A program made the position numbers and the translations under genes. DNA of 64,000 nucleotides, taken from Paracoccus sp. TOH. GTDB lineage: Bacteria; Pseudomonadota; Alphaproteobacteria; Rhodobacterales; Rhodobacteraceae. Shown here in pieces: positions 36,178-45,467 of this stretch; within the stretch, counting starts at the first letter, position 1, and each line of letters opens with the position of its first letter. The DNA is taken from NCBI RefSeq assembly GCF_030388245.1, contig NZ_CP098361.1, positions 372,001 to 436,000 on the forward strand, written 5' to 3'. The notes below the pieces were generated by a model that was not told the origin of the DNA, made no database searches, and was given only the letters and a program-made list of their open reading frames with translations.

Positions 36178-36285
36178 GGCGATCTCCTGCGCATCGCTGC
36201 GGTGGCAAAGCGGGCTCTCTACGCCCAACGCATGAAGATGGAAAGCAGTTCTTGCGCGACGGTCGCCGCCGCGCGAAAAGCGCGC

Positions 36286-36735
36286 ATGGATTTCGCCTCG
36301 CACATGCCCGCAGCGCTTGATGAGGCCCGCGCCGCCGCCCGGCGCGGCGAGGTGCCGGTCGGCGCCGTGCTGGTGGGGGCCGACGGCGCGGTGCTGGCCC
36401 GCGCCGGCAACCGCACGCGCGAGATGCGCGACCCCACCGCCCATGCCGAGATCCTGGCGATCCGCGCCGCCTGCGCCGCCATCGGCTCGGAACGGCTGCC
36501 GGGCGCGCGGCTCTGGGTGACGCTGGAGCCCTGCCCGATGTGCGCCGCCGCCATCTCGGCCGCGCGCATCGCGCTGCTTTACTACGGCGCCGAGGATCCC
36601 CGCATGGGCGGCGTGCGCCATGGCGCGCGGGTCTTCGACCATCCGCAATGCCACCACCGGCCAGAGATCATCGACGGCATTTCGGCAGAAGAATCGCGCC
36701 GCCTGCTGCAAGAATTCTTTCGCCAACGCCGCTGA
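36286..36735 (+). CDS. tadA: tRNA-specific adenosine deaminase TadA
   Basis: 149 residues. It converts the wobble adenosine of tRNA-Arg(ACG) to inosine. Zinc ligands and proton shuttle are visible: His53 and Glu55 in TAHAEIL, Cys83 and Cys86 in LEPCPMCAAA. The start at 36286 fits the family length; ATG at 36232 would add a non-family extension and neither has a strong ribosome site. It is divergent from the pseudouridine synthase, a conserved pairing. Confidence 0.94.
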   Translation: MDFASHMPAALDEARAAARRGEVPVGAVLVGADGAVLARAGNRTREMRDPTAHAEILAIRAACAAIGSERLPGARLWVTLEPCPMCAAAISAARIALLYYGAEDPRMGGVRHGARVFDHPQCHHRPEIIDGISAEESRRLLQEFFRQRR

Positions 36736-36830
36736 AATGAGAAACCCCGCGTCACGAAAGCGTCGCGAAGGGTGCTTGCGCTGCACCGCAGCATGGATAG
36801 GATGCCCGCCGGGCGAACATGGGGGGACGG

Positions 36831-39800
36831 ATGTTCCATAAGATTCTAGTAGCGAACCGTGGCGAGATTGCGATCCGGGTGATGCGGGCGGCAAACGAGC
36901 TTGGGAAGAAGACGGTCGCGGTCTATGCCGAGGAAGACAAGCTGAGCCTGCACCGCTTCAAGGCGGACGAGGCTTACCGCATCGGCGGCGGCCTGGGGCC
37001 GGTGGCGGCCTATCTGTCGATCCCCGAGATCATCCGCGTCGCGAAGGAATCCGGCGCCGATGCCATCCATCCGGGCTATGGGCTTCTGTCCGAGAACCCC
37101 GATTTCGTCGATGCCTGCAAGGCGGCGGGGATCACCTTCATCGGGCCGAGCGCCGACACCATGCGGGCGCTCGGCGACAAGGCCTCGGCGCGGCGCGTCG
37201 CCATCGGCGCCGGCGTGCCGGTCATTCCGGCCACCGAGGTCTTGGGCGAGGACATGGAGGCGATCAAGGCCGAGGCCGCGACCATCGGCTATCCGCTGAT
37301 GCTGAAAGCCAGCTGGGGCGGCGGCGGGCGCGGCATGCGGCCGATCATGGGCCCCGAGGAGCTGCCCGAGAAGGTGCGCGAGGGCCGGCGCGAGGCCGAG
37401 GCCGCCTTCGGCAATGGTGAGGGCTATCTGGAAAAGATGATCCTGCGCGCCCGCCATGTCGAGGTGCAGCTTCTGGGCGACGGCCATGGCGGGCTTTACC
37501 ATCTTTATGAACGCGACTGCACCGTGCAGCGCCGCAACCAGAAGGTGGTCGAGCGCGCCCCGGCGCCCTATCTGACCCCCGAGCAGCGCGCCGAGGTCTG
37601 CGAGCTGGCGCTGCGGATCGGCCGCGCCGTCGGCTACCAGAACGCCGGCACCGTCGAGTTCCTGATGGATATGGACAGCCAGGCGTTCTACTTCATCGAG
37701 GTGAACCCGCGCGTCCAGGTCGAGCATACCGTGACCGAGGAGGTCACCGGCATCGACATCGTGCAGAGCCAGATCCTGATCGCCGAGGGCGCGACGCTGG
37801 CGCAGGCCACCGGCGTCGCCAGCCAGCAGGACGTGCACCTGAACGGCCATGCCCTGCAATGCCGGGTCACGACCGAGGATCCGCTGAACAACTTCATCCC
37901 GGATTACGGCCGCATCACCGCCTATCGCTCGGCCACCGGCAACGGCATTCGCCTCGACGGCGGCACCGCCTATTCCGGCGGCGTCATCACCCGCTATTAC
38001 GATTCTCTGCTGGTCAAGGTCACGGCGCACGCCCAGACGCCCGAGAAGGCCATCGCGCGGATGGACCGGGCGCTGCGCGAGTTCCGGGTGCGCGGCGTGG
38101 CGACGAATATCGAATTCGTCATCAACCTGCTGAAACACCCGACCTTCCTCGACGACACCTATACCACCAAGTTCATCGACACCACACCGGACCTGTTCGC
38201 GTTCCACAAGCGCCGCGACCGGGCGACGAAACTGCTGGTCTATATCGCCGACATCACCGTGAACGGCCATCCCGAGACCGCCGGCCGGCCGCTGCCGCCG
38301 GCCGAGGCGCGCATTCCCGTGCCGCCCGTGGCCAAGGCCGAACCGGCGCCGGGCACAAGGCAGCTTCTGGAGGAACGGGGGGCGAAAGCCGTCGCCGACT
38401 GGATGCTGGATCAGAAGCGGCTCTTGATCACCGACACCTCGATGCGCGACGGCCACCAGTCGCTGCTGGCCACGCGCATGCGCTCGATCGACATGATCCG
38501 GGTGGCGCCGGCCTATGCCGCGAACCTGCCCGGCCTGTTCTCGGTCGAATGCTGGGGCGGCGCGACTTTCGACGTCGCCTATCGCTTCCTGCAGGAATGC
38601 CCCTGGCAGCGGCTGCGCGACATCCGGGCGCGGATGCCGAACCTGATGACGCAGATGCTGCTGCGGGCCAGCAACGGCGTCGGCTATACCAACTATCCCG
38701 ACAACGTGGTGCAGGAATTCGTCCGCCAGGCGGCCAAGACCGGCGTGGACGTGTTCCGGGTCTTCGACAGCCTGAACTGGGTCGAGAACATGCGCGTCGC
38801 CATGGATGCGGTGATCGAGAGCGGCAAGATCTGCGAGGGCACGATCTGCTATACCGGCGACCTGCTGGACCCGGCCCGGTCGAAATACGACCTGCAATAC
38901 TACCTGAAGATGGGTCGCGAGCTGCGCGACGCCGGGGCGCATGTGCTGGGGCTCAAGGACATGGCGGGGCTTCTGAAGCCCGCCTCGGCCGGGGTTCTCG
39001 TGCGGGCGCTGAAGGAAGAAATCGGCCTGCCGGTGCATTTCCACACCCATGACACCGGCGGCATCGCCGGCGCCTCGATCCTGGCCGCGGCCGAGGCCGG
39101 GGTGGATGCGGTGGATTGCGCCATGGACGCGTTTTCCGGCAATACCTCGCAGCCCTGCCTGGGCTCGGTGGTCGAGGCGCTGCGCCATACCGGGCGCGAC
39201 ACCGGCCTGGATATCGAGGCGATCCGCCGGATCTCGAACTACTGGGAGGCGGTGCGCGAACAATATGCCGCCTTCGAGAGCGGCCTGCAGGCCCCGGCCT
39301 CGGAGGTCTGGCTGCACGAGATGCCGGGGGGCCAGTTCACCAACCTCAAGGCCCAGGCCCGCAGCCTTGGCCTGGAAGAGCGCTGGCACGAGGTCGCCCA
39401 TGCCTATGCCGAGGTGAACCGGATGTTCGGCGACATCGTCAAGGTCACGCCCAGCTCGAAGGTGGTGGGCGACATGGCGCTGATGATGGTGGCGCAGGGG
39501 CTGACGCGGGCGCAGGTCGAGGATCCGGCGGTCGAGGTCTCCTTCCCCGATTCGGTCGTCGACATGATGAAGGGCAACCTGGGCCAACCGCCCGGGGGCT
39601 GGCCCGCCGCCCTGCAGAAGAAGGTGCTGAAGGGCGAGCCTGCCCTGACCGCCCGTCCCGGCGCCGCCATGCCGCCGGTCGACCTCGAGGCCACCCGCGC
39701 CGACCTGATCCGCCAGCTGGAAGGCAAGGCGGTCGATGACGAGGATCTGAACGGCTATCTGATGTATCCCAAGGTCTTTTTGGACTACATGGGCCGGCAC

Positions 39801-40265
39801 CGGCAATACGGCCCGGTGCGGACGCTGCCGACGCGGAGCTTCTTCTACGGCATGGAGCCGGGCGAGGAGATCGAGGCCGAGATCGACCCCGGCAAGACGC
39901 TGGAGATCCGGCTGCAGACCGTGGGCGAGACCGACGAGACCGGCGAGGTCAAGGTGTTCTTCGAGCTGAACGGCCAGCCGCGGGTGATCCGGGTGCCGAA
40001 CCGGCTGGTCAAATCGCAGACCGCCGCCCGTCCCAAGGCCGACCCGGCGAACGAGGGCCATCTGGGTGCGCCGATGCCCGGCGTCGTCGCCTCGGTCGCC
40101 GTCACGCAGGGCCAGAAGGTCAATCCCGGCGACCTGCTGCTGACCATCGAGGCGATGAAGATGGAAACCGGCATCCATGCCGACCGCGCCGGGGTGGTGA
40201 AAGCCCTGCACGTCAGGGCGGGAGAGCAGATCGACGCAAAAGACCTGATGGTCGAGCTGGAGTGA
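36831..40265 (+). CDS. pyc: Pyruvate carboxylase
   Basis: 1144 residues, the full single-chain anaplerotic enzyme making oxaloacetate from pyruvate and bicarbonate. Domains in order: biotin carboxylase (MFHKILVANRGEIAIR start, ATP-grasp KASWGGGGRGMRP, FIEVNPRVQVEHTVTE), carboxyltransferase (TDTSMRDGHQSLLATRMR near 540-560, CWGGATFDVAYRFL), allosteric PYC/OADA region, and biotinyl domain with the modified Lys at about 1110 in IEAMKMETG. GGGGGGACGG precedes the ATG at 36831; the ATG four codons earlier lacks a ribosome site. It is monocistronic, with a hairpin after it. Confidence 0.98.
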   Translation: MFHKILVANRGEIAIRVMRAANELGKKTVAVYAEEDKLSLHRFKADEAYRIGGGLGPVAAYLSIPEIIRVAKESGADAIHPGYGLLSENPDFVDACKAAGITFIGPSADTMRALGDKASARRVAIGAGVPVIPATEVLGEDMEAIKAEAATIGYPLMLKASWGGGGRGMRPIMGPEELPEKVREGRREAEAAFGNGEGYLEKMILRARHVEVQLLGDGHGGLYHLYERDCTVQRRNQKVVERAPAPYLTPEQRAEVCELALRIGRAVGYQNAGTVEFLMDMDSQAFYFIEVNPRVQVEHTVTEEVTGIDIVQSQILIAEGATLAQATGVASQQDVHLNGHALQCRVTTEDPLNNFIPDYGRITAYRSATGNGIRLDGGTAYSGGVITRYYDSLLVKVTAHAQTPEKAIARMDRALREFRVRGVATNIEFVINLLKHPTFLDDTYTTKFIDTTPDLFAFHKRRDRATKLLVYIADITVNGHPETAGRPLPPAEARIPVPPVAKAEPAPGTRQLLEERGAKAVADWMLDQKRLLITDTSMRDGHQSLLATRMRSIDMIRVAPAYAANLPGLFSVECWGGATFDVAYRFLQECPWQRLRDIRARMPNLMTQMLLRASNGVGYTNYPDNVVQEFVRQAAKTGVDVFRVFDSLNWVENMRVAMDAVIESGKICEGTICYTGDLLDPARSKYDLQYYLKMGRELRDAGAHVLGLKDMAGLLKPASAGVLVRALKEEIGLPVHFHTHDTGGIAGASILAAAEAGVDAVDCAMDAFSGNTSQPCLGSVVEALRHTGRDTGLDIEAIRRISNYWEAVREQYAAFESGLQAPASEVWLHEMPGGQFTNLKAQARSLGLEERWHEVAHAYAEVNRMFGDIVKVTPSSKVVGDMALMMVAQGLTRAQVEDPAVEVSFPDSVVDMMKGNLGQPPGGWPAALQKKVLKGEPALTARPGAAMPPVDLEATRADLIRQLEGKAVDDEDLNGYLMYPKVFLDYMGRHRQYGPVRTLPTRSFFYGMEPGEEIEAEIDPGKTLEIRLQTVGETDETGEVKVFFELNGQPRVIRVPNRLVKSQTAARPKADPANEGHLGAPMPGVVASVAVTQGQKVNPGDLLLTIEAMKMETGIHADRAGVVKALHVRAGEQIDAKDLMVELE

Positions 40266-40272
40266 CACCCTC

Positions 40273-40298
40273 GCGGCCCGCTGGAAACGGCGGGCCGC
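40273..40298 (+). terminator. GC hairpin after pyc
   Basis: GCGGCCCGC (40273-40281) pairs perfectly with GCGGGCCGC (40290-40298) over an eight-base loop, seven bases after the pyc stop. There is no T tract, so it may need Rho or only protect the 3' end. Confidence 0.5.
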
Positions 40299-40455
40299 TG
40301 CGCCGGCGAAAGCCGGCCCGTTCCCCGGCCCGGTGTGAGAGGATATCCGCCGGTTTGGCGAAGCGGCCGCCTTCCTCTCAATCCGCGGTTGACCGCCGGG
40401 GCGCCATTGCCGAAGTCATGGGGCCGATGATGCCACAGGTCAGCGGTTCAGGACA

Positions 40456-41268
40456 GTGCAGCACAGATTTCCCCTTTCCCGTCGCGCGCTGCTGAAGATC
40501 GGCGCCGCTGCGGCGCTGAGCCTCGCCGCGGCGCCGGCCGGGGCCGCCTTCCGCCCCGCCGGCAAGAAAGGCTTTTGCGGTCCCGCCCACGCCTGGCGCC
40601 CCGATCTGGGCTGCGACTGGTATTACAACTGGAGCCTGTCGCCGCATCCCGACATCGACATTCCCTTCGCGCCGATGGTCTGGGGCTGGAACCCCAAACG
40701 CACGCCGCAGCGGCTGCGGCTGCTCGACCGCCGCGCGCCGATCCTGTTCGGCTTCAACGAGCCCGACGGCCGCAACCAGGCCAACCTGTCGGTGCCCGAG
40801 GCGCTGGACGCATGGCCGAAATTCCAGGACCGGGCGGACGAGATCGTCTCGCCCTCCTGCGTGAATTCGCGCGGCCGCTGGATGACCAATTTCATGCTGC
40901 AGGCCGAACGCCGCAGGCTGAAGATCGATTCCATCGGCTTCCATTCCTATTCGGCGCCGAACCTGGAACAGGTGGTCGAGCGGCTGGAGGATACCTGGCG
41001 GCTTTACGGCCGGCCGATCTGGGTGACCGAGATCGGCGTGGCCGACTGGCGCTCGGCCCAGGGGCGCAAGCGCAACCGTTACGGGGTCGAGGAAAGCCTG
41101 CGCTTCATGACCGACATCCTCGCCTATATGGACCGCACGCCGTGGATTCGGGGCTATTGCTGGTTCTCGGGCGGCACGTTCGGCGACGGCCGCAGCCTGT
41201 CCACCTCGGCGTTTTTCGACGGTTCGGGGCGGCCGTCGCCGGTTTTCCGGCTTTACGCCGGGCATTGA
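40456..41268 (+). CDS. Tat-exported GH128-like glycoside hydrolase
   Basis: 270 residues from a GTG start. The N-terminus SRRALLKIGAAAALSLAAAPAGA is a twin-arginine-like signal. The body matches the Asl1/GH128 catalytic core: WYYNWSLSP, VWGWNP, GFNEPDG with Glu102 as likely acid/base, IDSIGFHSYS, and IWVTEIGVADW with Glu192 as likely nucleophile. GH128 enzymes cleave beta-1,3-glucans. It precedes the polysaccharide locus and may trim or release the polymer; the substrate is inferred. Its stop codon sits inside a terminator loop, so it is a separate transcript from the next gene. Confidence 0.85.
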   Translation: MQHRFPLSRRALLKIGAAAALSLAAAPAGAAFRPAGKKGFCGPAHAWRPDLGCDWYYNWSLSPHPDIDIPFAPMVWGWNPKRTPQRLRLLDRRAPILFGFNEPDGRNQANLSVPEALDAWPKFQDRADEIVSPSCVNSRGRWMTNFMLQAERRRLKIDSIGFHSYSAPNLEQVVERLEDTWRLYGRPIWVTEIGVADWRSAQGRKRNRYGVEESLRFMTDILAYMDRTPWIRGYCWFSGGTFGDGRSLSTSAFFDGSGRPSPVFRLYAGH

Positions 41269-41280
41269 CCCGGCCTTTTT
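41257..41280 (+). terminator. Terminator overlapping the glycosidase stop codon
   Basis: GCCGGG (41257-41262) and CCCGGC (41269-41274) flank the loop CATTGA, which contains the gene's last codon and TGA stop; CTTTTT follows. Compact and convincing. Confidence 0.8.
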
Positions 41281-41589
41281 CCGGGTGGCGGCCCGCCGCT
41301 CGCGCAGGTTCCCGCCTATGGCCGGAAAGCCCCGGCGGCGACGCATCGGGCCCGCAAAAACCGGGCTCTGCCATACTGCCCGCCGGGCAAGGACAAGCCC
41401 CGCCATCGGCGGGATGCCGATTCTTTAAGCGGCGTATCGACCGCATCCGCCCGATCCTGCCCACGGTCGCCACCCCCGGTTGCGCCAACTGAACGCGACG
41501 GTTTAGCAAGGCTGCCGACTGTGTGACGGTCGGCTGCAGCCCTTTTGTCCTTGCCTGACGGGCACCAAGAACAAGAACGAGATCAGATC
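41269..41589. other. Intergenic region before the polysaccharide locus
   Basis: 321 bases with no gene seen. It contains the tail of the glycosidase terminator and a second hairpin at 41510-41546 just before the next gene; the rest is unassigned spacer. Confidence 0.55.
41510..41546 (+). terminator. Terminator or attenuator hairpin in the leader of the split glycosyltransferase gene
   Basis: GGCTGCCGAC and GTCGGCTGCAGCC can pair with small bulges and are followed by CTTTTG. It ends about 43 bases before the ATG at 41590, so it could attenuate transcription of the locus. Confidence 0.55.
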
Positions 41590-43401
41590 ATGGCTTTCGG
41601 TGGGCCGCTTCCAGAAGATGTGCTTTTCTGCTCATTCCACACTCCGGACGACTATTACGCGCAATCCGCCCGGAACCTGCGCCGGTCGCTGGACCGGCTG
41701 GGCCTGGCGCATGAGATCGTCGAGGTCGACAAGGCCCCGGGCGAGGAATGGCTGGAGATCTGCCGCAGGAAGATCCCCTTCCTGCATGCGGTCTGCGAAC
41801 GGAACCCGCAGCGCAAGGTGTTCTGGATCGACGTCGATTGCGACATCGACTACCTGCCCGATTTCGTCTCCGGCTTCTCGGCCGACATCATCGGCTTCCA
41901 GCGCGGCTTCGGCCATCCGATGCGCATCGGCTATGCCAACAGCGCCCGCTTCTGGGAGCCCTGCTTCTGGGGCATCAACATCACCCCGGCGGCGCGCGGC
42001 TATATCCGCGACGCGCGCGAAGCCTGCGACAGCATGCGGCTGCGCGCCACCGACGATTTCTTCTTCGAGGAGGCCTGGCGCAAGAATGCCGACCGGCTGA
42101 CCTTCCAGATGATCCCCTCCTCGATGCTCTTGGGACGCGCCGACCTGCCCGAGGCCGGGCGCCGGCCGTTCTTCTATTTCGGCTCCAGCGGCAATGTCGC
42201 CACCTTCAAGGGACAGGCGGCGCAGCACGACCGCAACCGCCGCGCCGCCGAGCCCCGCGGCACGGCCGGCGCCCGCTCGGCGGCGTTGCGCGCCGCGCGC
42301 CGGGTGCAGGGCGCGCTGCCGCAACGCATCGCCATTCCGCTGCGCCGGCTATCGGACGAGATCGGGCTGACCGAATATCTCTCGCCCAGCTTGCCGGCGT
42401 CGCGCGGGATCTCGCAGCGCAGCATCTACAACCTGGTCCACGACGCCCGCCAGGGCCGGGCCGAGGCGGTGAACGCCCGGATCGAGGAGATCGCCGCGCG
42501 CCGGCTGCTGAACCACGCCGACCGCGCGGTGATCGGCGCCGCCCGGGCGCTGCTGGACCATGCCGAGGCCGGGACCGGCGAGGCGCTGCCGCTGCTGTGG
42601 TGGGACAAGCCCTATCCCGGCAATTACGGCGACTGGCTGTCGCCGCTGATCGTGCAGCAGGTGACGGGCCGGCCGGTGCGCTTCCAGCGCCATGACGAGA
42701 TCAAGGCCGGGCCGCATCTGATGGCGGTGGGCTCGATCGGGCGCTTTGCGCAGAAAAGCTAGATCCTGGTCGGCGCCGGCTTCAGCCGCGCCGATGCCGA
42801 GATCGCGCCGGACGCCACCTATGTCTCGCTGCGCGGCCCGCATTCGGCCCGGCTGCTGGCCGAGGCCGGCGGCCCCCGCATCGACCGCTTCGGCGATCCG
42901 GCGGCGATCCTGCCGCGGCTCATCCCGCTGGCGCGGTCCGGGCGGACCAACGGCCGCCTGGCGCTGATCCGGCATTTCGCGCATCGCAAGATCTCGCTGC
43001 GGCTTCCCGAACAGGTGGACGAGCTTTCGGTGTTGGTCTCGCGCCGCCCCGAGATCGAGGCGCTGATCGGCACGCTGCTGGGCTATGACGCAGTGCTGAC
43101 CAGCGCCATGCATGTCTACATCACCTGCCAGGCCTATGGCATCCCGGTCGGGCTGATCACCTTCGAGGGGTTCGAGGACGCGGTCAGCGGCGACCAGATG
43201 AAATACCGCGACTATGCCGCCGGCGTCGGCCTGCCCGAACGCCTGCCGCAAGCCGTCGGTCCGGACCTGCGCCACCGCGACTTGGCGGCGCTGGTCGAAC
43301 ATGACCGCATCCCCGCCCCGGTGATGGACGCGGTCGAGGCGGCCTTGGCCGAAGCCGTCGCGGCCTATGATTGCGCGGCGCGCAGCGCTGGGAAACAATG
43401 A
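41590..43401 (+). pseudogene. Glycosyltransferase/pyruvyltransferase-like two-domain gene with in-frame TAG
   Basis: An intact reading frame of 604 codons except for TAG at 42760-42762 (codon 391). The N-terminal part resembles a glycosyltransferase: LCSFHTPDDYYAQSARNLR and the DxD-like VFWIDVDCDIDYLPDF. The part from about residue 330 resembles polysaccharide pyruvyl transferases (LLWWDKPYPGNYGDWLSPLI before the stop, then YVSLRGPHSARLLAE and LTSAMHVYITCQAYGIPVG after it). The gene at 46510 is a full-length paralogue with the same layout and no stop. Both halves stay in one frame without other lesions, so the change is recent, a read error, or suppressed. As annotated it would yield a 390-residue truncated protein. 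ATG at 41590 has a weak GAGA site; a TTG at 41545 is less likely. Confidence 0.8.
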
Positions 43402-43404
43402 TCG

Positions 43405-44784
43405 GTGGTCTTCGTGAAAGATCTTGAAACTCCGGACCGCAACCCGCCGGTCAAGGAAGGCCAGGCCAGGGAGACCAAGGCCCGGGAAGGCAAGCCCGGA
43501 GAGGGTCGGCCCGGCGAAGGTCGGCCCGGGAAAAGCAAGCCGACGCCCGGCAAGCCCGCACCGGCCAAACCCGCTCCGGCCAAACCTGCGCCGGTCAATC
43601 CCGCTCCGGCCAAACCCGCCGAGAGCAAGCCCGCCAGCGCCCCGGCCGCCAATCCGCGCGTGCTGCCGCCGGTCGGCCGGGCCGGCTGGACCCGCGTCCA
43701 CAGCCTGGTGCTGGGCAGCTTCCTGCTGCTGTTCCTGCTGCCGGCGCTGCTGGTCGGCAGCTACATGTTCCTGATCGCGCGCGACCAGTATGTCTCCGAG
43801 GTCTCGTTCGTGGTCCGCGACGAGGAAAGCCCGAACCTGGGCCTGCTGGCCGGGATCGGCCTGTCTTCGGTCGGCAATGCCACCACCGATGCGCAGATCG
43901 TCTACAAGCACCTGCGCAGCCCGAATTTCGTCGCCCAGCTCGACCGCGAGATCGACCTGCGCGCCATCTATACCAAGCCGCGCATGGACCCGGTCTTTGC
44001 CCTGCATGACGGCGCCAGCCTCGAGGAACTGGTGGAATATTGGCGGCGCATGGCGACGATCAGCGTCGATTCCGCCACCGGCATGATCGAGATCGAGGTG
44101 CGCGCCTTCACCGCCGAGGACGCCAACCGCATCGCCAGGGGCATCCACAAGGCCGCCGGCCACCTGGTCAACGCCATCTCGGACGAGGCGCGCGAGAATT
44201 CGCTGCGCTATGCGCAGCGCGACCTGGCCCAGACCGAGGCGCGGCTGGCCGAGGCCCGGGTGGCGCTGGCGCAGTTCCGCGACCAGTCCAAGCTGATCGA
44301 CCCGCAATCGGTGCTGAGCATCAATGCCAGCGTCGTCACCAGCCTGTCGCAGGAACTGACCGAGGCGATGATCCAGGTCGAGACGCTGCGCAAGCAGGGC
44401 ACCGCCGACGTGCGCCTGACCCAGGCCGAGCTGCGGGTGGACGTGCTCAAGCGCCGCATCGAGCAGGAACGGCAGAACTTCGTCGGCGAGGCGCCGGGAT
44501 CGGAGGATGCCAGCTTCAGCAAGATCCTGGACAGGTACACCAAGCTGCAGCTCGACCTGGAACTGGCCGAGAAAAGCTACAGCCTGGCGCTGTCGGGGGT
44601 CGAGGCGGCGCGCGCGAAATCCGAGCAGGACAGCCGCTACCTGGCGACCTTCGTGGAGCCGACCCTGTCGGAAACCGCGACCCGGCCGCGGCGGCTGATG
44701 ATCACCGTCCTGGCCGTCACCTTCATCTTCATCGGTTGGCTCAGCCTGGTGCTGATCGGCTACAGCAACCGCGACCGCCACTGA
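43405..44784 (+). CDS. kpsE: Capsule polysaccharide export inner-membrane protein, KpsE/BexC type
   Basis: 459 residues. A basic, Pro/Ala-rich cytoplasmic N-terminus with KPAPAKPAP-like repeats (residues 20-85) precedes a first membrane span (100-122), a long periplasmic coiled-coil region (about 200-420) and a second span (432-452), the PCP-3 arrangement of KpsE. It bridges the ABC exporter to the outer membrane polysaccharide channel. Start is GTG 43405, three bases after the previous stop; a GTG at 43414 is also possible. The extended N-terminus is unusual. It is followed by the exporter ATPase with a TGATG junction. Confidence 0.88.
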   Translation: MVFVKDLETPDRNPPVKEGQARETKAREGKPGEGRPGEGRPGKSKPTPGKPAPAKPAPAKPAPVNPAPAKPAESKPASAPAANPRVLPPVGRAGWTRVHSLVLGSFLLLFLLPALLVGSYMFLIARDQYVSEVSFVVRDEESPNLGLLAGIGLSSVGNATTDAQIVYKHLRSPNFVAQLDREIDLRAIYTKPRMDPVFALHDGASLEELVEYWRRMATISVDSATGMIEIEVRAFTAEDANRIARGIHKAAGHLVNAISDEARENSLRYAQRDLAQTEARLAEARVALAQFRDQSKLIDPQSVLSINASVVTSLSQELTEAMIQVETLRKQGTADVRLTQAELRVDVLKRRIEQERQNFVGEAPGSEDASFSKILDRYTKLQLDLELAEKSYSLALSGVEAARAKSEQDSRYLATFVEPTLSETATRPRRLMITVLAVTFIFIGWLSLVLIGYSNRDRH

Positions 44785-45464
44785 TGATCCGGCTGGAAAA
44801 CCTTTCCAAGAGCTTCACGGTCAGCGGACGGACCACCGTCGTCGCGCGCGATCTGAACATGACCTTCCCCGCCGGCCGCAGCGTCGGGCTGCTGGGCCAT
44901 AACGGCGCCGGCAAGTCGACGCTGCTGCGCATGATCGCCGGGGTGGTGCGCCCCGATCGCGGCCGGGTGGTCACCACCGGCACGGTATCCTGGCCGGTGG
45001 GCTTCGCCGGCAGCTTCCACCCGGAACTGACCGGCGCCCAGAACACCCGCTTCATCGCCCGGGTCTACAATGTCGATCCCGAGCAGTTGCTGGCCTTCGT
45101 CGCGCATTTCTCGGATCTGGGCCATCACCTGTATCTGCCCTTCGGGCATTATTCCTCGGGGATGCGCTCGCGGCTGGCCTTCGGCGTCTCGATGGGCATC
45201 CATTTCGACACCTATCTGGTGGACGAGGTGACCTCGGTCGGGGACGGCAATTTCCGCGACAAGAGCCAGACCTATTTCCGCAACCGGCTGAAGACCAGCG
45301 GCGCCATCATGGTGTCGCACTCGATGGGGCTGATCCGCAAGGTCTGCGACGCGGCCGCGGTGCTGCACCAGGGCCGGCTGAGCTATTTCGACGATGTCGA
45401 GGAAGCCATCCGCGTGCACGAGGCGAACATGGGCACCAGCGGCGACGAAGAGGACGAGGACTAG
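44784..45464 (+). CDS. kpsT: Polysaccharide ABC exporter ATPase, KpsT type
   Basis: 226 residues. Walker A GHNGAGKS at 38-45, an ABC signature YSSGMRSRLAFGVSMGI, and YLVDEVTSVGD as Walker B. Family-typical VSWPVGFAGSFHPELTG appears in the helical domain. It energises export of lipid-linked polysaccharide with KpsM. ATG overlaps the kpsE stop by one base and the gene ends three bases before kpsM. There is no extra C-terminal carbohydrate-binding domain, unlike Wzt. Confidence 0.94.
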   Translation: MIRLENLSKSFTVSGRTTVVARDLNMTFPAGRSVGLLGHNGAGKSTLLRMIAGVVRPDRGRVVTTGTVSWPVGFAGSFHPELTGAQNTRFIARVYNVDPEQLLAFVAHFSDLGHHLYLPFGHYSSGMRSRLAFGVSMGIHFDTYLVDEVTSVGDGNFRDKSQTYFRNRLKTSGAIMVSHSMGLIRKVCDAAAVLHQGRLSYFDDVEEAIRVHEANMGTSGDEEDED

Positions 45465-45467
45465 CCG

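Noticed and set aside
36846..40268. 1140-codon minus-strand open frame across pyc
   Set aside because: Antisense to a certain gene, His/Asp/Gln/Arg-rich, no domain visible.
42760..42762. TAG read as pyrrolysine or another recoded amino acid
   Set aside because: No PYLIS-like element or pyl gene seen, and the protein family has no such residue; mutation or read error is simpler.
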